Positions 1 through 8,157 of a stretch of 64,000 nt of DNA are shown piece by piece (within the stretch, counting starts at the first letter, position 1; each line of letters begins with the position of its first letter). The notes under the pieces were generated by a model. That model was not told where the DNA came from. It worked only from the letters and a program-made list of their open reading frames with translations, and made no database searches. Made by a program: the position numbers and the translations under genes. The stretch spans positions 186,001 to 250,000 of the forward strand of contig JAHCBA010000001.1 in assembly GCA_019634625.1 (NCBI GenBank), read 5' to 3'. The stretch comes from Verrucomicrobiia bacterium. GTDB taxonomy: Bacteria > Verrucomicrobiota > Verrucomicrobiia > Limisphaerales > CAIMTB01.

Positions 1-26
1 CACGGAATTCCCCCGTCAGTTCTTAA

Positions 27-185
27 TCACGGCGGCTTCCCCCGGGCCTTCCGTCGCCACACCAGCACGGGGTTCAGGTGTCCCCGCGTGCCCATCCCCA
101 GGCGCTCCGCGATCCTGCCCGCCGTCATCCTCCTCTCCGCCCGCAACCGCGCCGCCGTCGCCCAGTTGGCCGTTGTCCGATGCCC
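27..185 (-). pseudogene. C-terminal remnant of a transposase (REP-associated type)
   Basis: Reading leftward, this frame encodes about 50 residues ending at a stop at 27. They include RLRAERRMTAGRIAERLGMG, which resembles the small helix-turn-helix tail found at the C-terminus of many IS200-like, REP-associated transposases in PVC-group bacteria. No HUH/Y1 catalytic domain lies upstream; the frame runs into unrelated sequence, so only a decayed 3' end remains. The resemblance is from memory of the family and was not searched. It could instead be the end of a small HTH protein. Confidence 0.45.
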
Positions 186-207
186 CACCGGCGCGCAAGG
201 TACCCTC

Positions 208-654
208 ATGGACTCCAGCCCAACGCCTTCTCCCGGCCCGAGATCAGCTGCGGCTCCGGACGATGACGTCGCCTGGGCCCGCCGCGTCAATGGACGGTGG
301 CTCGTTCACCATGGTCTCCGGGAGGATGCCGAGGCCTATCTCGATCACCTCGCCAGGGAAGCCCCCGACAGACTGCTCCGTTCCTGCCGTCGCGCCCGCG
401 CCATGGGACGCCAATGCCCCCCCGGCACCGACCCCAAACCGTGGTTCTACGGAGGCCTGTTCAGTCTCGCCACCGAGGAGGAGGCCAGTCGATTCCTGGC
501 CGGTCACTGGTTCACCCTGTGTACCGTCCCGTCGGTCCATGAACCCGCCAAGGCAGCGGCCAACGTCCCGCCCGGCGAAGTGTCCGACGGCACGCGGGAC
601 ACCCTTCGATCCGTCCGCGAAGCCATCGCCGCATTGACCCTGAGCGGGGAATAG
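208..654 (+). CDS. hypothetical protein (148 aa)
   Basis: This is a rightward frame of 148 residues starting at ATG 208. An upstream in-frame ATG at 88 would place its first 40 residues over the transposase remnant, so 208 is preferred. The protein is soluble, with no signal peptide or membrane segment. It has a middle block WARRVNGRWLVHHGLREDAE followed by a Cys/Arg-rich stretch and GGLFSLATEEEASRFLAGHW. I do not recognise the family. C-rich third codon positions match native + strand genes nearby, which favours a real gene. It sits alone, tail to tail with the nap genes. Confidence 0.5.
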   Translation: MDSSPTPSPGPRSAAAPDDDVAWARRVNGRWLVHHGLREDAEAYLDHLAREAPDRLLRSCRRARAMGRQCPPGTDPKPWFYGGLFSLATEEEASRFLAGHWFTLCTVPSVHEPAKAAANVPPGEVSDGTRDTLRSVREAIAALTLSGE

Positions 655-738
655 GGACCGCAAACGCCGGCCGAAGCGTGCCTCTCAGATCCGCGTGTCT
701 CGTCGTCTCCCTCCGCCTCACCCCCATCGGACTCCCGA

Positions 739-1083
739 TCACGAGAAGTCGTGCCGGATCCGCACCAATCGCACCCCGGCTCCCGTCACCATCAGCGTGT
801 CCCACCAGTCCGCCCCCTGGTATCGGTACCGCACCTGCACCCCGCGGACCGCCCCGGATTCCAGCAACGCCCGCGCCTCCTCCAGCGTCAGGCGCCCTTC
901 CTCGACCATCCGCCGGTCGGCGAACTTCGGAATCACCTCGACGATCTCCGCGCATTGGGACAAATCCCGGAACAGCCTGCCCAGCGTCTCCGAATCCAGC
1001 ACCGCCTGATTCAACTCGGGCAACGGCCCCTCGTCGCCATCCCCCGTTCCTGTCCCCGTCCCCGCGCCCGATCCTCCACTCAC
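739..1083 (-). CDS. hypothetical protein of the nitrate reductase operon (114 aa)
   Basis: The start is GTG at 1083, overlapping the TGA of the upstream tetraheme cytochrome gene by four bases (GTGA), so translation is probably coupled. After a Gly/Thr-rich N-terminus (about 15 residues) there is an ordered block with DLSQCAEIVEVIPKFADRR, then LTLEEARALLESGAVRGVQVRYRYQGADWWDTLMV. It has no heme motif, no signal peptide and no Fe-S motif. Its place at the end of the nap operon suggests an accessory role in nitrate reductase assembly or regulation. That is context only; no family is recognised. Confidence 0.6.
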   Translation of the reverse strand: MSGGSGAGTGTGTGDGDEGPLPELNQAVLDSETLGRLFRDLSQCAEIVEVIPKFADRRMVEEGRLTLEEARALLESGAVRGVQVRYRYQGADWWDTLMVTGAGVRLVRIRHDFS

Positions 1084-1943
1084 GGGGCCGCTCCCCCCGG
1101 AATCCCGGTCAACAGCCCCGAACCCGGCCCCGCCGTGACACCCAGCAGAAATGGATACGCCTCCAGCCCGGCGTCCGGCACATGGCACTGCGTGCAGGCC
1201 TGCCGTTCCGGGTGCGGCGTCCTCAACGCAAACGCGCCGAACGGCCCGTGGCAGCTCATGCAATCCTCCCGCATGCGGGTCGGGTGCGGAATCGTCGGGG
1301 GCGCCTCCGGCCAGGCCCGCGTGCCGCGGCGCGGGGCCGATGCCCCGATGAACCCGTTCCCGGCCAGCGGCTCGTCCATCGCCGCCATCGGAAACGCCAT
1401 CCCCAGGCCGGCCTCCGAAACGTGGCATTGCGTGCAGTTCGGATACACGGGGTGGCTCATCCGCGAGGCAAACCGATCCTTCACCGCCATCCCTTCCCCG
1501 TGGCACGCCAGGCAGGCCGTCACCGAGTCCTGCACAATCGGATGCGGCACCGTCGGTGGCGCCCCGTCGAAGGCCCGTCGCGCCGCCCGATCCCGGCGCG
1601 CCCGTTCCCGGTCGGCCTCGGAAACCGCCTGCACGTCGGCCGGCTCGAACGACGGTTGCACCAGGCGCGCCAGGTGGCTTTCCCATCCCGCATTCGGCCC
1701 GTCCCGCAACCAGTCCTGCCGGGAATACGCCACGGCCACCGGTGCCTGCGGTTCGCCCGCCCCTTCCGGCCGGACCGCGTCCGCCGTCGAAAACGTCGCC
1801 GGTTCCCCGCGGTTCAACGCCGATCCGGTCTGCCTCAACCCCATGAAATACCCGCTCACCGCCGCCGTCACCAGCACCGCCCCGACCACCCACGTCCCCT
1901 TCCGCAGGTGCCCGTAGCGGGAAGGTTGATCCGGCGCACTCAT
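1080..1943 (-). CDS. membrane-anchored tetraheme cytochrome c, tandem NapB-like
   Basis: The 287-residue protein has one N-terminal membrane segment or uncleaved signal (about residues 17-36) and four c-type heme motifs: CLACH at 144, CTQCH at 170, CMSCH at 228 and CTQCH at 250. The motifs come as two repeated units. Each begins PPT(V/I)PHP, has a CxxCH, then an (S/T)xHP histidine stretch, then CTQCH. Classical NapB carries one such di-heme unit, so this looks like a duplicated, membrane-tethered NapB. It would pass electrons to NapA in the periplasm. It lies 43 bp downstream of napA in the same direction. The napB-type assignment is from motif layout. Confidence 0.8.
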   Translation of the reverse strand: MSAPDQPSRYGHLRKGTWVVGAVLVTAAVSGYFMGLRQTGSALNRGEPATFSTADAVRPEGAGEPQAPVAVAYSRQDWLRDGPNAGWESHLARLVQPSFEPADVQAVSEADRERARRDRAARRAFDGAPPTVPHPIVQDSVTACLACHGEGMAVKDRFASRMSHPVYPNCTQCHVSEAGLGMAFPMAAMDEPLAGNGFIGASAPRRGTRAWPEAPPTIPHPTRMREDCMSCHGPFGAFALRTPHPERQACTQCHVPDAGLEAYPFLLGVTAGPGSGLLTGIPGGAAP

Positions 1944-1986
1944 CCCGCCGCCCTCCCCTCGCGCGACACCGACACGCCCGCGGCCT

Positions 1987-4422
1987 TCACAGCGTCACCT
2001 CCCGCGCACGCCGGGCCTCGGCGACACTGCCGCGGACCACCTGCGCCGCGCACTTCTTGTAATCCGGCTCGCGCGAAATCGGGTCGGGCTCGCCCAGCGT
2101 GAGATCGTTGCAGAGCAGCCGTTCGTCGAAGAAGGGAATGAACAGCGACCCCCGCGGCACATGCCCGCGGCCCCCCACCCACACGGGCAACGCCAGGGCC
2201 CCGCGCCGGGTCTGAATCGTCACGGTCTCCCCGTTGCGAATCTCACGCACCGCTGCGTCCTCCGCGTTCATCTCGACGTACGCATGCGGCATCGCCGCGT
2301 GAAGCTGCGGAATCCGCCGCGTCATGCTGCCCGTGTGCCAGTGCTCCAACACCCGCCCCGTGCACAGCCAGAACGGATACTCGGCGTCCGGTTCCTCGGC
2401 CGCCCGCTCGTACGGCGCGTACCAGATCAGCGCCCGGTCATCCCCCGTCACCGAATGGTAAAACTGTACCTCCCGCCCCTTCTCCACATAGGGATCGTCG
2501 AACTCGGAGAACCGGAACTTCGTTTCCCGCCATGTCCCGTCCTCCTGCTCCACCACCGGCCAGCGCAGTCCCCGCGCCTTCACGTACTCCTCATAAGGCG
2601 CCAGGTCCTTGTGCTTGTACCGCGTGAACACGCGGTACTCCTCGAACAGCGCGCGATCGACGTTCACGTCGTAGTACCGTTCCCACTCCCACACGGGCAC
2701 CTCGTGCCCCTGATCGTCCAGCACCTGGAACAGATACCGCCCGTCCTTGTCCTTCATCCCCGGATGCCCCAGGTCGTGCAGCCGCCGCGCCACGGCCAGC
2801 GTCTGCCAGCAGTCGTCCCTCGCCTCCCCCGGCGGTTTCACCATCCGGAACCACTGCTGCGTCCGCCGTTCCGAGTTGCCGTACATGCCGTTCTTCTCGA
2901 CCCACATCGCCGACGGCAGCACCAGGTCCGCCAGTTCCGTCGTCGCGGTCGGATACACGTCGGACACGATCAGGAACTTGTCCTCCAACCCCCGCTTCGC
3001 CTTGAAGAGCTTGTGCAGATTGGGCAGCGAATGCCCCGGGTTGGTCACCTGCACCCAGAGGGTCGAGATGTCTCCCCCGCGGTCCGTCGCCGTGCAGAAC
3101 TTCTCCCACATCAGCACGGTGTGATACCCCACCTTCCCGCTCAACCGGCCCTCGGGCAGGTTCCACAACCGCTCCGCATCCGCCCGGTGCTCCGCATTCG
3201 CCACCAGCCGCCCGCCCGGCAGGAAATGGCACATCGTCCCCACCTCCCGCGCCGTCCCGCACGCGCTCGGCTGCCCCGTCAACGACGTCGGCGCATCCCC
3301 CGGCCGGCCGAAATGCCCGCTCAACAAATGAATCCCATGACACAGCCGGTTGATGTTCGTCCCCCGGGTGTGCTGGTTGAACCCCATGCACCACACACTC
3401 GTGATCCGCAGATCCCGCCGCCCGAACAACTCCGCCAGCATCCGGATCTTCGCCGCCGGCACCCCGGAAATCCGCTCGACCTCCTCCGGCGTGTACGGCT
3501 CCAGGGCCGCCCGGTACTCGTCGAACGTCATCCCCCGCCCCAGCAGCGAAGGCTCCTCCGTGTCCTGCCGGAACGCGCAGTGCCGCTCCACGAATTCCCG
3601 GTCGAAGGTCCCGTCCTTCAACAGCAGGTGCGCAATCCCGTTGGCGATCGCCAGATCCGTCTGCGGCCGGAACTCCAGGTACTCGTCCGCAAATTCCGTG
3701 CTCCGCGTCCGCCGCGTCGCCAGATCAATCACCTTCACCTTCTCGCCCCGTGTCCGACGGTCGATCACCCGCGAGAACAACACCGGATGCATCTCCGACA
3801 TGTTGTTCCCCCACAGGATCAGCACGTCGCAACGGTCCAGGTCGTCATAGCACCCCGCCGGCTCGTCCACCCCGTACACGCTCAGATACCCCGTGACCGC
3901 ACTGGCCATGCACAACCGCGCGTTCGGCTCGATCTGGTTGCTCGACAACCCCGCCTTCATCAGCTTGTTCGCCGCGTACCCCTCCGGAATGGTCCACTGC
4001 CCGGACCCGTAAATCGCAAACCGGTCCGGCGCCTCCAGGATCCGCCGCGCCACCACGTCGATCGCCTCGTCCCACCCGATCGGCTCCAGCCGCCCGTTCC
4101 GGCGCAGCAACGGCGTCGTCAACCGGTCCTTCCCGTACATCGCCAGCCCGACGTGATACCCCTTCACGCACAACAACCCCTTGTTCACGTCCGCCAGCGG
4201 CTCCCCCTGGATCGCCGCCACCCGCCCGTCCTTCACCCCCACCCGCACATGACACCCCGTTCCGCAAAACCGGCACGGCGCCTTGTCCCACCGGATCCCA
4301 TCCCGGCCAGTTCCAACCGCCGCCTCCGCCGCCTGCGCCGCCCCGCCCACCCGTTCCGATATCGCCGCCGCCGCCGCCGCCAGGGCGCTGGCCCGCAGAA
4401 ATTCACGTCGCTCTAGTTGCAT
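1987..4422 (-). CDS. napA: periplasmic nitrate reductase catalytic subunit NapA
   Basis: The 811-residue Mo-bisMGD oxidoreductase reduces nitrate to nitrite in the periplasm. It has a twin-arginine signal (ERREFLR, residues 4-10), a [4Fe-4S] motif C50-x2-C53-x3-C57-x27-C85, and the Mo-ligand cysteine at about 171 in ARLCMASAV. Length and motif spacing fit NapA rather than assimilatory NasA. It overlaps the end of napD by 10 bp, and the NapB-like cytochrome follows. The leftward order napD-napA-cytochrome is one operon. No napC, napG/H or napF is present in the window. Confidence 0.95.
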   Translation of the reverse strand: MQLERREFLRASALAAAAAAISERVGGAAQAAEAAVGTGRDGIRWDKAPCRFCGTGCHVRVGVKDGRVAAIQGEPLADVNKGLLCVKGYHVGLAMYGKDRLTTPLLRRNGRLEPIGWDEAIDVVARRILEAPDRFAIYGSGQWTIPEGYAANKLMKAGLSSNQIEPNARLCMASAVTGYLSVYGVDEPAGCYDDLDRCDVLILWGNNMSEMHPVLFSRVIDRRTRGEKVKVIDLATRRTRSTEFADEYLEFRPQTDLAIANGIAHLLLKDGTFDREFVERHCAFRQDTEEPSLLGRGMTFDEYRAALEPYTPEEVERISGVPAAKIRMLAELFGRRDLRITSVWCMGFNQHTRGTNINRLCHGIHLLSGHFGRPGDAPTSLTGQPSACGTAREVGTMCHFLPGGRLVANAEHRADAERLWNLPEGRLSGKVGYHTVLMWEKFCTATDRGGDISTLWVQVTNPGHSLPNLHKLFKAKRGLEDKFLIVSDVYPTATTELADLVLPSAMWVEKNGMYGNSERRTQQWFRMVKPPGEARDDCWQTLAVARRLHDLGHPGMKDKDGRYLFQVLDDQGHEVPVWEWERYYDVNVDRALFEEYRVFTRYKHKDLAPYEEYVKARGLRWPVVEQEDGTWRETKFRFSEFDDPYVEKGREVQFYHSVTGDDRALIWYAPYERAAEEPDAEYPFWLCTGRVLEHWHTGSMTRRIPQLHAAMPHAYVEMNAEDAAVREIRNGETVTIQTRRGALALPVWVGGRGHVPRGSLFIPFFDERLLCNDLTLGEPDPISREPDYKKCAAQVVRGSVAEARRAREVTL

Positions 4423-4751
4423 CGTTCGTTCTCCCGGTTGTGGCGCGGTCGTTCCCGCACCGGACTGCCATCCGCCCCGATCGCCCCCCCGTCGGCCCTC
4501 CCCGACGCAGCACCCTCCCCATCCGCCTCGAAATGCACGGACACCACCTCCACCCGCACCACCCCGGGCAACCGCTCCATGCGCTCGTGCAGGTCCCGGC
4601 CATGCCCCGGATCCCGCGACTCCACCGCCACCGCCACCCAGTCGCCCTGCCGCTCCCCAATGGTCACCTCGGGCCAGCCCCGCAAGGCTTCCAGTTCCGC
4701 CGCCCCGACCTCCCCCGGCGCCACTCTCACCATCAATCCGCTGATCGGCAT
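4413..4751 (-). CDS. napD: NapD-like chaperone for nitrate reductase maturation
   Basis: The 112-residue protein starts at ATG 4751 with MPISGLMVRVAPG. A longer frame to 4808 exists but has no NapD-like content. The ferredoxin-like NapD pattern is visible: SGLMVRV, then LRGWPEVTIGERQGDWVAVAVES, then MERLPGVVRVEVVSVHFE. NapD binds the twin-arginine signal of NapA and holds back export until the cofactor is inserted. It is the first gene of the leftward operon and overlaps napA by 10 bp. The C-terminal 25 residues are low-complexity and poorly conserved. Confidence 0.85.
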   Translation of the reverse strand: MPISGLMVRVAPGEVGAAELEALRGWPEVTIGERQGDWVAVAVESRDPGHGRDLHERMERLPGVVRVEVVSVHFEADGEGAASGRADGGAIGADGSPVRERPRHNRENERCN

Positions 4752-4819
4752 GGTCCTCCGTCGTTGCTCGTTCCCACCCGGCACGTCCGCACTATCCCGC
4801 CTCCCCAACCGCCCCTGCC

Positions 4820-4833
4820 TTGAGCCAGGTCAA
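4820..4833. promoter_or_regulatory. CRP/FNR-family binding site in the nap divergent promoter region
   Basis: The sequence TTGAGCCAGGTCAA is a 14-bp palindrome of the form TTGA-N6-TCAA, the core of FNR/ANR/NnrR-type sites. It lies in the 278-bp gap between divergent napD (starts 4751) and the cytochrome gene (starts 5030), 69 bp from the napD start. A site here fits oxygen- or NO-responsive control of nitrate respiration. The inner half-site bases are G and G rather than the ideal T and A. Confidence 0.55.
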
Positions 4834-5029
4834 GGTCTCCCAATCCCACACCCTCCATGCTCTCATCGAGTTGGGGCGAATCGGGAATCACAAGAACACA
4901 TTTCCGCGATGGAGCGCATCAGACAAGCTTTACGTGCCCCGTCCGGCCCGCTAAGAAACCTCCGTCCCAGCAACCGGCATCGCCGCGACCATCGCCGCGA
5001 CCACCGTCGCCCGGCCCAAGGAATCCGCT

Positions 5030-5686
5030 GTGAAACCGTCCAGTCGCCAAGTCCTCACCTTCGCCGCCGTGGCCGGCCTGGCCCTCGCCGGTCTGCTCCT
5101 CGCCGCCCCCGCCATCCGCCCGCCCCAGGATCCCGGGATGTCCGTGGAACCCACCCCCGATGTCTCCCCGCCCTCCCGGTTCGCCACCTCCATCCGGCCC
5201 ACGCCCGGTCCCCAGGGCATCCCAACCGGCCTCACCGATCCCCACGGCCAACCGGTGACCGTCGCCTGCGCTTCCTGCCACGCCACCACCACCCCCAATC
5301 GTGACCTCCGCTCCGCCGATCAGCTCGTCCAGTTCCACCAGGGTCTCCACTACGCCCACGGCTCGCTCTCCTGCCTGAGCTGCCACAACGCCGACAACTA
5401 CGACACCCTCCGCCTCGCCGACGGCTCCACCCTCGCCTTCACCGACAGCATGACCCTCTGCGGCCAGTGCCACGGCCCGCAGTTGCGCGATTATCAGCGC
5501 GGCCTCCACGGCGGCATGAACGGCTACTGGGACCTCTCCCGCGGACCCCGCACCCGCAACAGTTGCATCCATTGCCACGATCCCCATGCCCCGGCCTTTC
5601 CCCTCGTTCAGCCCGTCTTTCCACCCCGCGACCGCACGCCGGTCCCCAGACCCAACCCCAACGCCAACCCCAACGCCTCCCATTGA
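5030..5686 (+). CDS. tetraheme cytochrome c of a quinol-linked respiratory module
   Basis: The 218-residue protein has one N-terminal hydrophobic segment (about 8-29, signal or anchor) and four heme motifs: CASCH at 80, CLSCH at 115, CGQCH at 144 and CIHCH at 179. The C-terminus is Pro/Asn-rich. It is the first gene of a rightward set with an Fe-S protein and an NrfD-type membrane subunit. That order (multiheme cytochrome, Fe-S, NrfD) resembles NrfBCD and Qrc/Act-type modules that move electrons between quinol and periplasmic partners. It is probably the exit cytochrome toward NapA or its NapB-like partner (inference from divergence with napDA). Confidence 0.8.
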   Translation: MKPSSRQVLTFAAVAGLALAGLLLAAPAIRPPQDPGMSVEPTPDVSPPSRFATSIRPTPGPQGIPTGLTDPHGQPVTVACASCHATTTPNRDLRSADQLVQFHQGLHYAHGSLSCLSCHNADNYDTLRLADGSTLAFTDSMTLCGQCHGPQLRDYQRGLHGGMNGYWDLSRGPRTRNSCIHCHDPHAPAFPLVQPVFPPRDRTPVPRPNPNANPNASH

Positions 5687-5725
5687 TCCCTCGCCCCACG
5701 CCCTGATCCACGTCCCGAACGCCTC

Positions 5726-6655
5726 ATGAGCCCCACCGAAACCTCCACCAACAGCCAGGGCTGGACCCGCCGCGACGTGCTCAAAGGGGTCGGCGTCACC
5801 CTCGGCGTCGCCGCCTTCGCCAAGGCCGTCGCGCCCCTCACCGAATGGGCCCGCGACATCCCCGTCGAGGACTTCCTCCAGAAACACTACAAGGAACTCA
5901 GCGCCGTCGATCTTCACGTGATCCTCCGCCGCCTCGAAAACGAAACCCGCGACCAGTACGGCGCCGAGGTCACCATCGCAGACCCCAAACCCCTCCCCGG
6001 CGTCAAGTTCGGCTACGCCCTCAACCTCAGCATCTGCAACGGCTGCCGCAAATGCGCCGAAGCCTGCCACCTCGAAAACAACCACGACCGCCCCTCCCAG
6101 CAGTCCTACATCCGCGTCTTCGAAATGCAGAAGGGCTCGCTCGACATGGAAAAGGGCACCGTCCATTACGACCACACCGTCCCCCAGCCCGACAAGTTCT
6201 ACATGCCCGTCCAGTGCCAGCAGTGCGAACACCCGCCCTGCGTGGACGTCTGCCCCGTCGAGGCCACCTGGAAGGAACCCGACGGCATCGTGGTCGTGGA
6301 CTACAACTGGTGCATCGGCTGCCGCTACTGCCAGGCCGCCTGTCCCTATCACGCCCGCCGCTTCAACTGGACCAAACCCCAGATCCCCGCCGGCGAGATC
6401 AATCCCAACCAGGCCTACCTCGCCAATCGCATCCGGCCCCAGGGCACCATGGAGAAATGCCACTTCTGCCTCCATCGTACCCGCGTCGGACGTCTCCCCG
6501 CCTGCCTCGAAGCCTGCCCCACCGGCGCCCGCGTCTTCGGCAACCTCCTCGATCCCGATTCCGAAATCCGCCAGGTCCTCGCCCACAAACGCGTCTTCAT
6601 CCTCAAGGAGGAACTCGGCCTCAAACCCCAATTCTTCTACTTCTTCGATGTCTGA
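5726..6655 (+). CDS. periplasmic four-cluster [4Fe-4S] ferredoxin subunit (NrfC/HybA-like)
   Basis: The 309-residue protein begins with a twin-arginine-like leader (WTRRDVLKGVGVTLGVAA, about 13-30). It has four cysteine clusters: 104/107/110/114, 164/167/172/176, 196/199/202/206 and 245/248/260/264. This is the layout of NrfC, HybA and PhsB-type subunits, which wire a multiheme cytochrome or molybdoenzyme to an NrfD membrane subunit. It follows the tetraheme cytochrome by 39 bp and overlaps the NrfD gene by 8 bp, so the three are one transcription unit. Confidence 0.9.
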   Translation: MSPTETSTNSQGWTRRDVLKGVGVTLGVAAFAKAVAPLTEWARDIPVEDFLQKHYKELSAVDLHVILRRLENETRDQYGAEVTIADPKPLPGVKFGYALNLSICNGCRKCAEACHLENNHDRPSQQSYIRVFEMQKGSLDMEKGTVHYDHTVPQPDKFYMPVQCQQCEHPPCVDVCPVEATWKEPDGIVVVDYNWCIGCRYCQAACPYHARRFNWTKPQIPAGEINPNQAYLANRIRPQGTMEKCHFCLHRTRVGRLPACLEACPTGARVFGNLLDPDSEIRQVLAHKRVFILKEELGLKPQFFYFFDV

Positions 6656-7958
6656 CCCGTCCCTGCCCACCCTCGCCCACACCGCCCCCGAGCCGTCCCC
6701 GTCCGCCGGTCACTGGCGCAATTACTCCCGCTTCCTCGGACGCGTGGTCTGGGAGGCCTTCGACGGCAACTGGACCTTCTACGTCTGGATGACGGTCCTC
6801 ACCGCCATCGCCCTCGTCGGCGCCAACGCCTGGGCCGTCCAGGTCCGCGACGGCATGATCCTCACCCACATGAACGACCACGTGTCGTGGGGCCTCTACA
6901 TCGCCAACTTCACCTTCCTCGTCGGGCTCGCCGCGGGCGGCGTCATGATGGTCATCCCCGCCTATCTCTACCACGACGACGAAATGCACCACGTGGTCAT
7001 CATCGGCGAACTCCTCGCCATCGCCGCCATCGTCATGTGCCTCATGTTCGTCGTCGCCGACCTCGGCCGGCCCGACCGCTTCTGGCATCTCATCCCCGGA
7101 CTCGGCCGCTTCAATTTCCCCATGTCGATGCTCACCTGGGATGTCATCGTCCTCAACGGCTACCTCCTCCTCAATCTCCACATCTGCGGCTATCTCCTCT
7201 ACATGCGCTTCCTCGGACGCGCCCCCAACCCGAAGTGGTACGTCCCCTTCGTCTTCCTCTCCATCGTCTGGGCCATCTCCATCCACACCGTCACCGCCTT
7301 CCTCTACTGCGGCCTCGGCGGACGCCCCTTCTGGAACACCGCCCTCCTCGCGCCCCGCTTCCTCGCCTCGGCCTTCGTGTCCGGCCCCGCCTTCATCATC
7401 GTCGCCATCCTCGTCCTCCGCCGCGTCCTCGGCGGCGCCTTCGGCGCCTCCCCCATCCGCACCCTGGTCAACATCATGCGGATCACCATCCTCGTGAACC
7501 TCCTCATGGTCGTCTCCGAGGTCTTCACCGAGTTCTACACCGGCGGCTCCCACACCTCCTCCGCCCAGTACCTCTACTTCGGCCTGCACGGTCACAACGA
7601 ACTCGTCCCCTGGGTCTGGAGTTCCATCCTCATGACCGTCCTCGCCGCCCTCCTCCTCCTCTGTCCCAAGGTGTACGACCACTCCGCCATGCTCATCGCC
7701 GCCTGCGCCCTCGCCTTCGCCGGCATCTGGATCGAAAAGGGCATGGGTCTCATCATCCCCGGCTTCATCCCCTCCTCCCTCCACGAAATGGTCGAGTACC
7801 GGCCCAGCCTCCTCGAATGGAAGATCACCGCCGGCATCTGGGCCGCCGGCCTCCTCATCTACACCATCGCCCTCAAAGTCGCCCTCAACGTCTTCGCCGG
7901 CGAACGCGCCCGCTCCCCCAATCCCGCCCCCGCCCCATCTCCAGGCACCCCCGCCTGA
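6648..7958 (+). CDS. NrfD/PsrC-type polytopic membrane subunit (quinol site)
   Basis: The 436-residue integral membrane protein has about 9-10 hydrophobic helices spread from residue 40 to 415. Landmarks are NDHVSWGLYIANFTFLVGLAAGG near the N-terminus and the repeated Glu/His/Asp residues seen in NrfD-family quinone sites. It overlaps the Fe-S gene by 8 bp. The family oxidises or reduces quinone at the membrane for a periplasmic Fe-S/cytochrome partner. In this locus it is the most likely replacement for the missing NapC. The stop codon lies inside a 9-bp duplication made by the repeat element that follows. Confidence 0.9.
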   Translation: MSDPSLPTLAHTAPEPSPSAGHWRNYSRFLGRVVWEAFDGNWTFYVWMTVLTAIALVGANAWAVQVRDGMILTHMNDHVSWGLYIANFTFLVGLAAGGVMMVIPAYLYHDDEMHHVVIIGELLAIAAIVMCLMFVVADLGRPDRFWHLIPGLGRFNFPMSMLTWDVIVLNGYLLLNLHICGYLLYMRFLGRAPNPKWYVPFVFLSIVWAISIHTVTAFLYCGLGGRPFWNTALLAPRFLASAFVSGPAFIIVAILVLRRVLGGAFGASPIRTLVNIMRITILVNLLMVVSEVFTEFYTGGSHTSSAQYLYFGLHGHNELVPWVWSSILMTVLAALLLLCPKVYDHSAMLIAACALAFAGIWIEKGMGLIIPGFIPSSLHEMVEYRPSLLEWKITAGIWAAGLLIYTIALKVALNVFAGERARSPNPAPAPSPGTPA

Positions 7959-7963
7959 ACCGG

Positions 7964-8120
7964 TGCATCCCCAAGTTGTCGGTACCGAGCCAGCGAACCG
8001 GAGGGACGAGCTCCGCGAGTCCTCAACCCAACGCTCCACACCGTTGCGGCCTCGTGGAACCCGGCCCTCCGAAGCGCCGCTTGGCGGAGTTCGCACCTCT
8101 ACCGACTACTCCGGGATGCA
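7964..8120 (+). repeat. 157-bp palindromic element, copy A
   Basis: This full-length copy begins TGCATCCC and ends GGGATGCA, with ~21-bp imperfect terminal inverted repeats and an inner CGGAGGG/CCCTCCG pair. Direct repeats CGCCTGAAC flank it at 7952-7960 and 8124-8132, with CGG between element and repeat on each side. The left repeat holds the stop codon of the NrfD gene. The orientation is taken as forward, and the copy at 63077 is nearly identical in reverse. Confidence 0.9.
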
Positions 8121-8157
8121 CGGCGCCTGAACGCCCCCATTCCCCATTCCCTACTCC

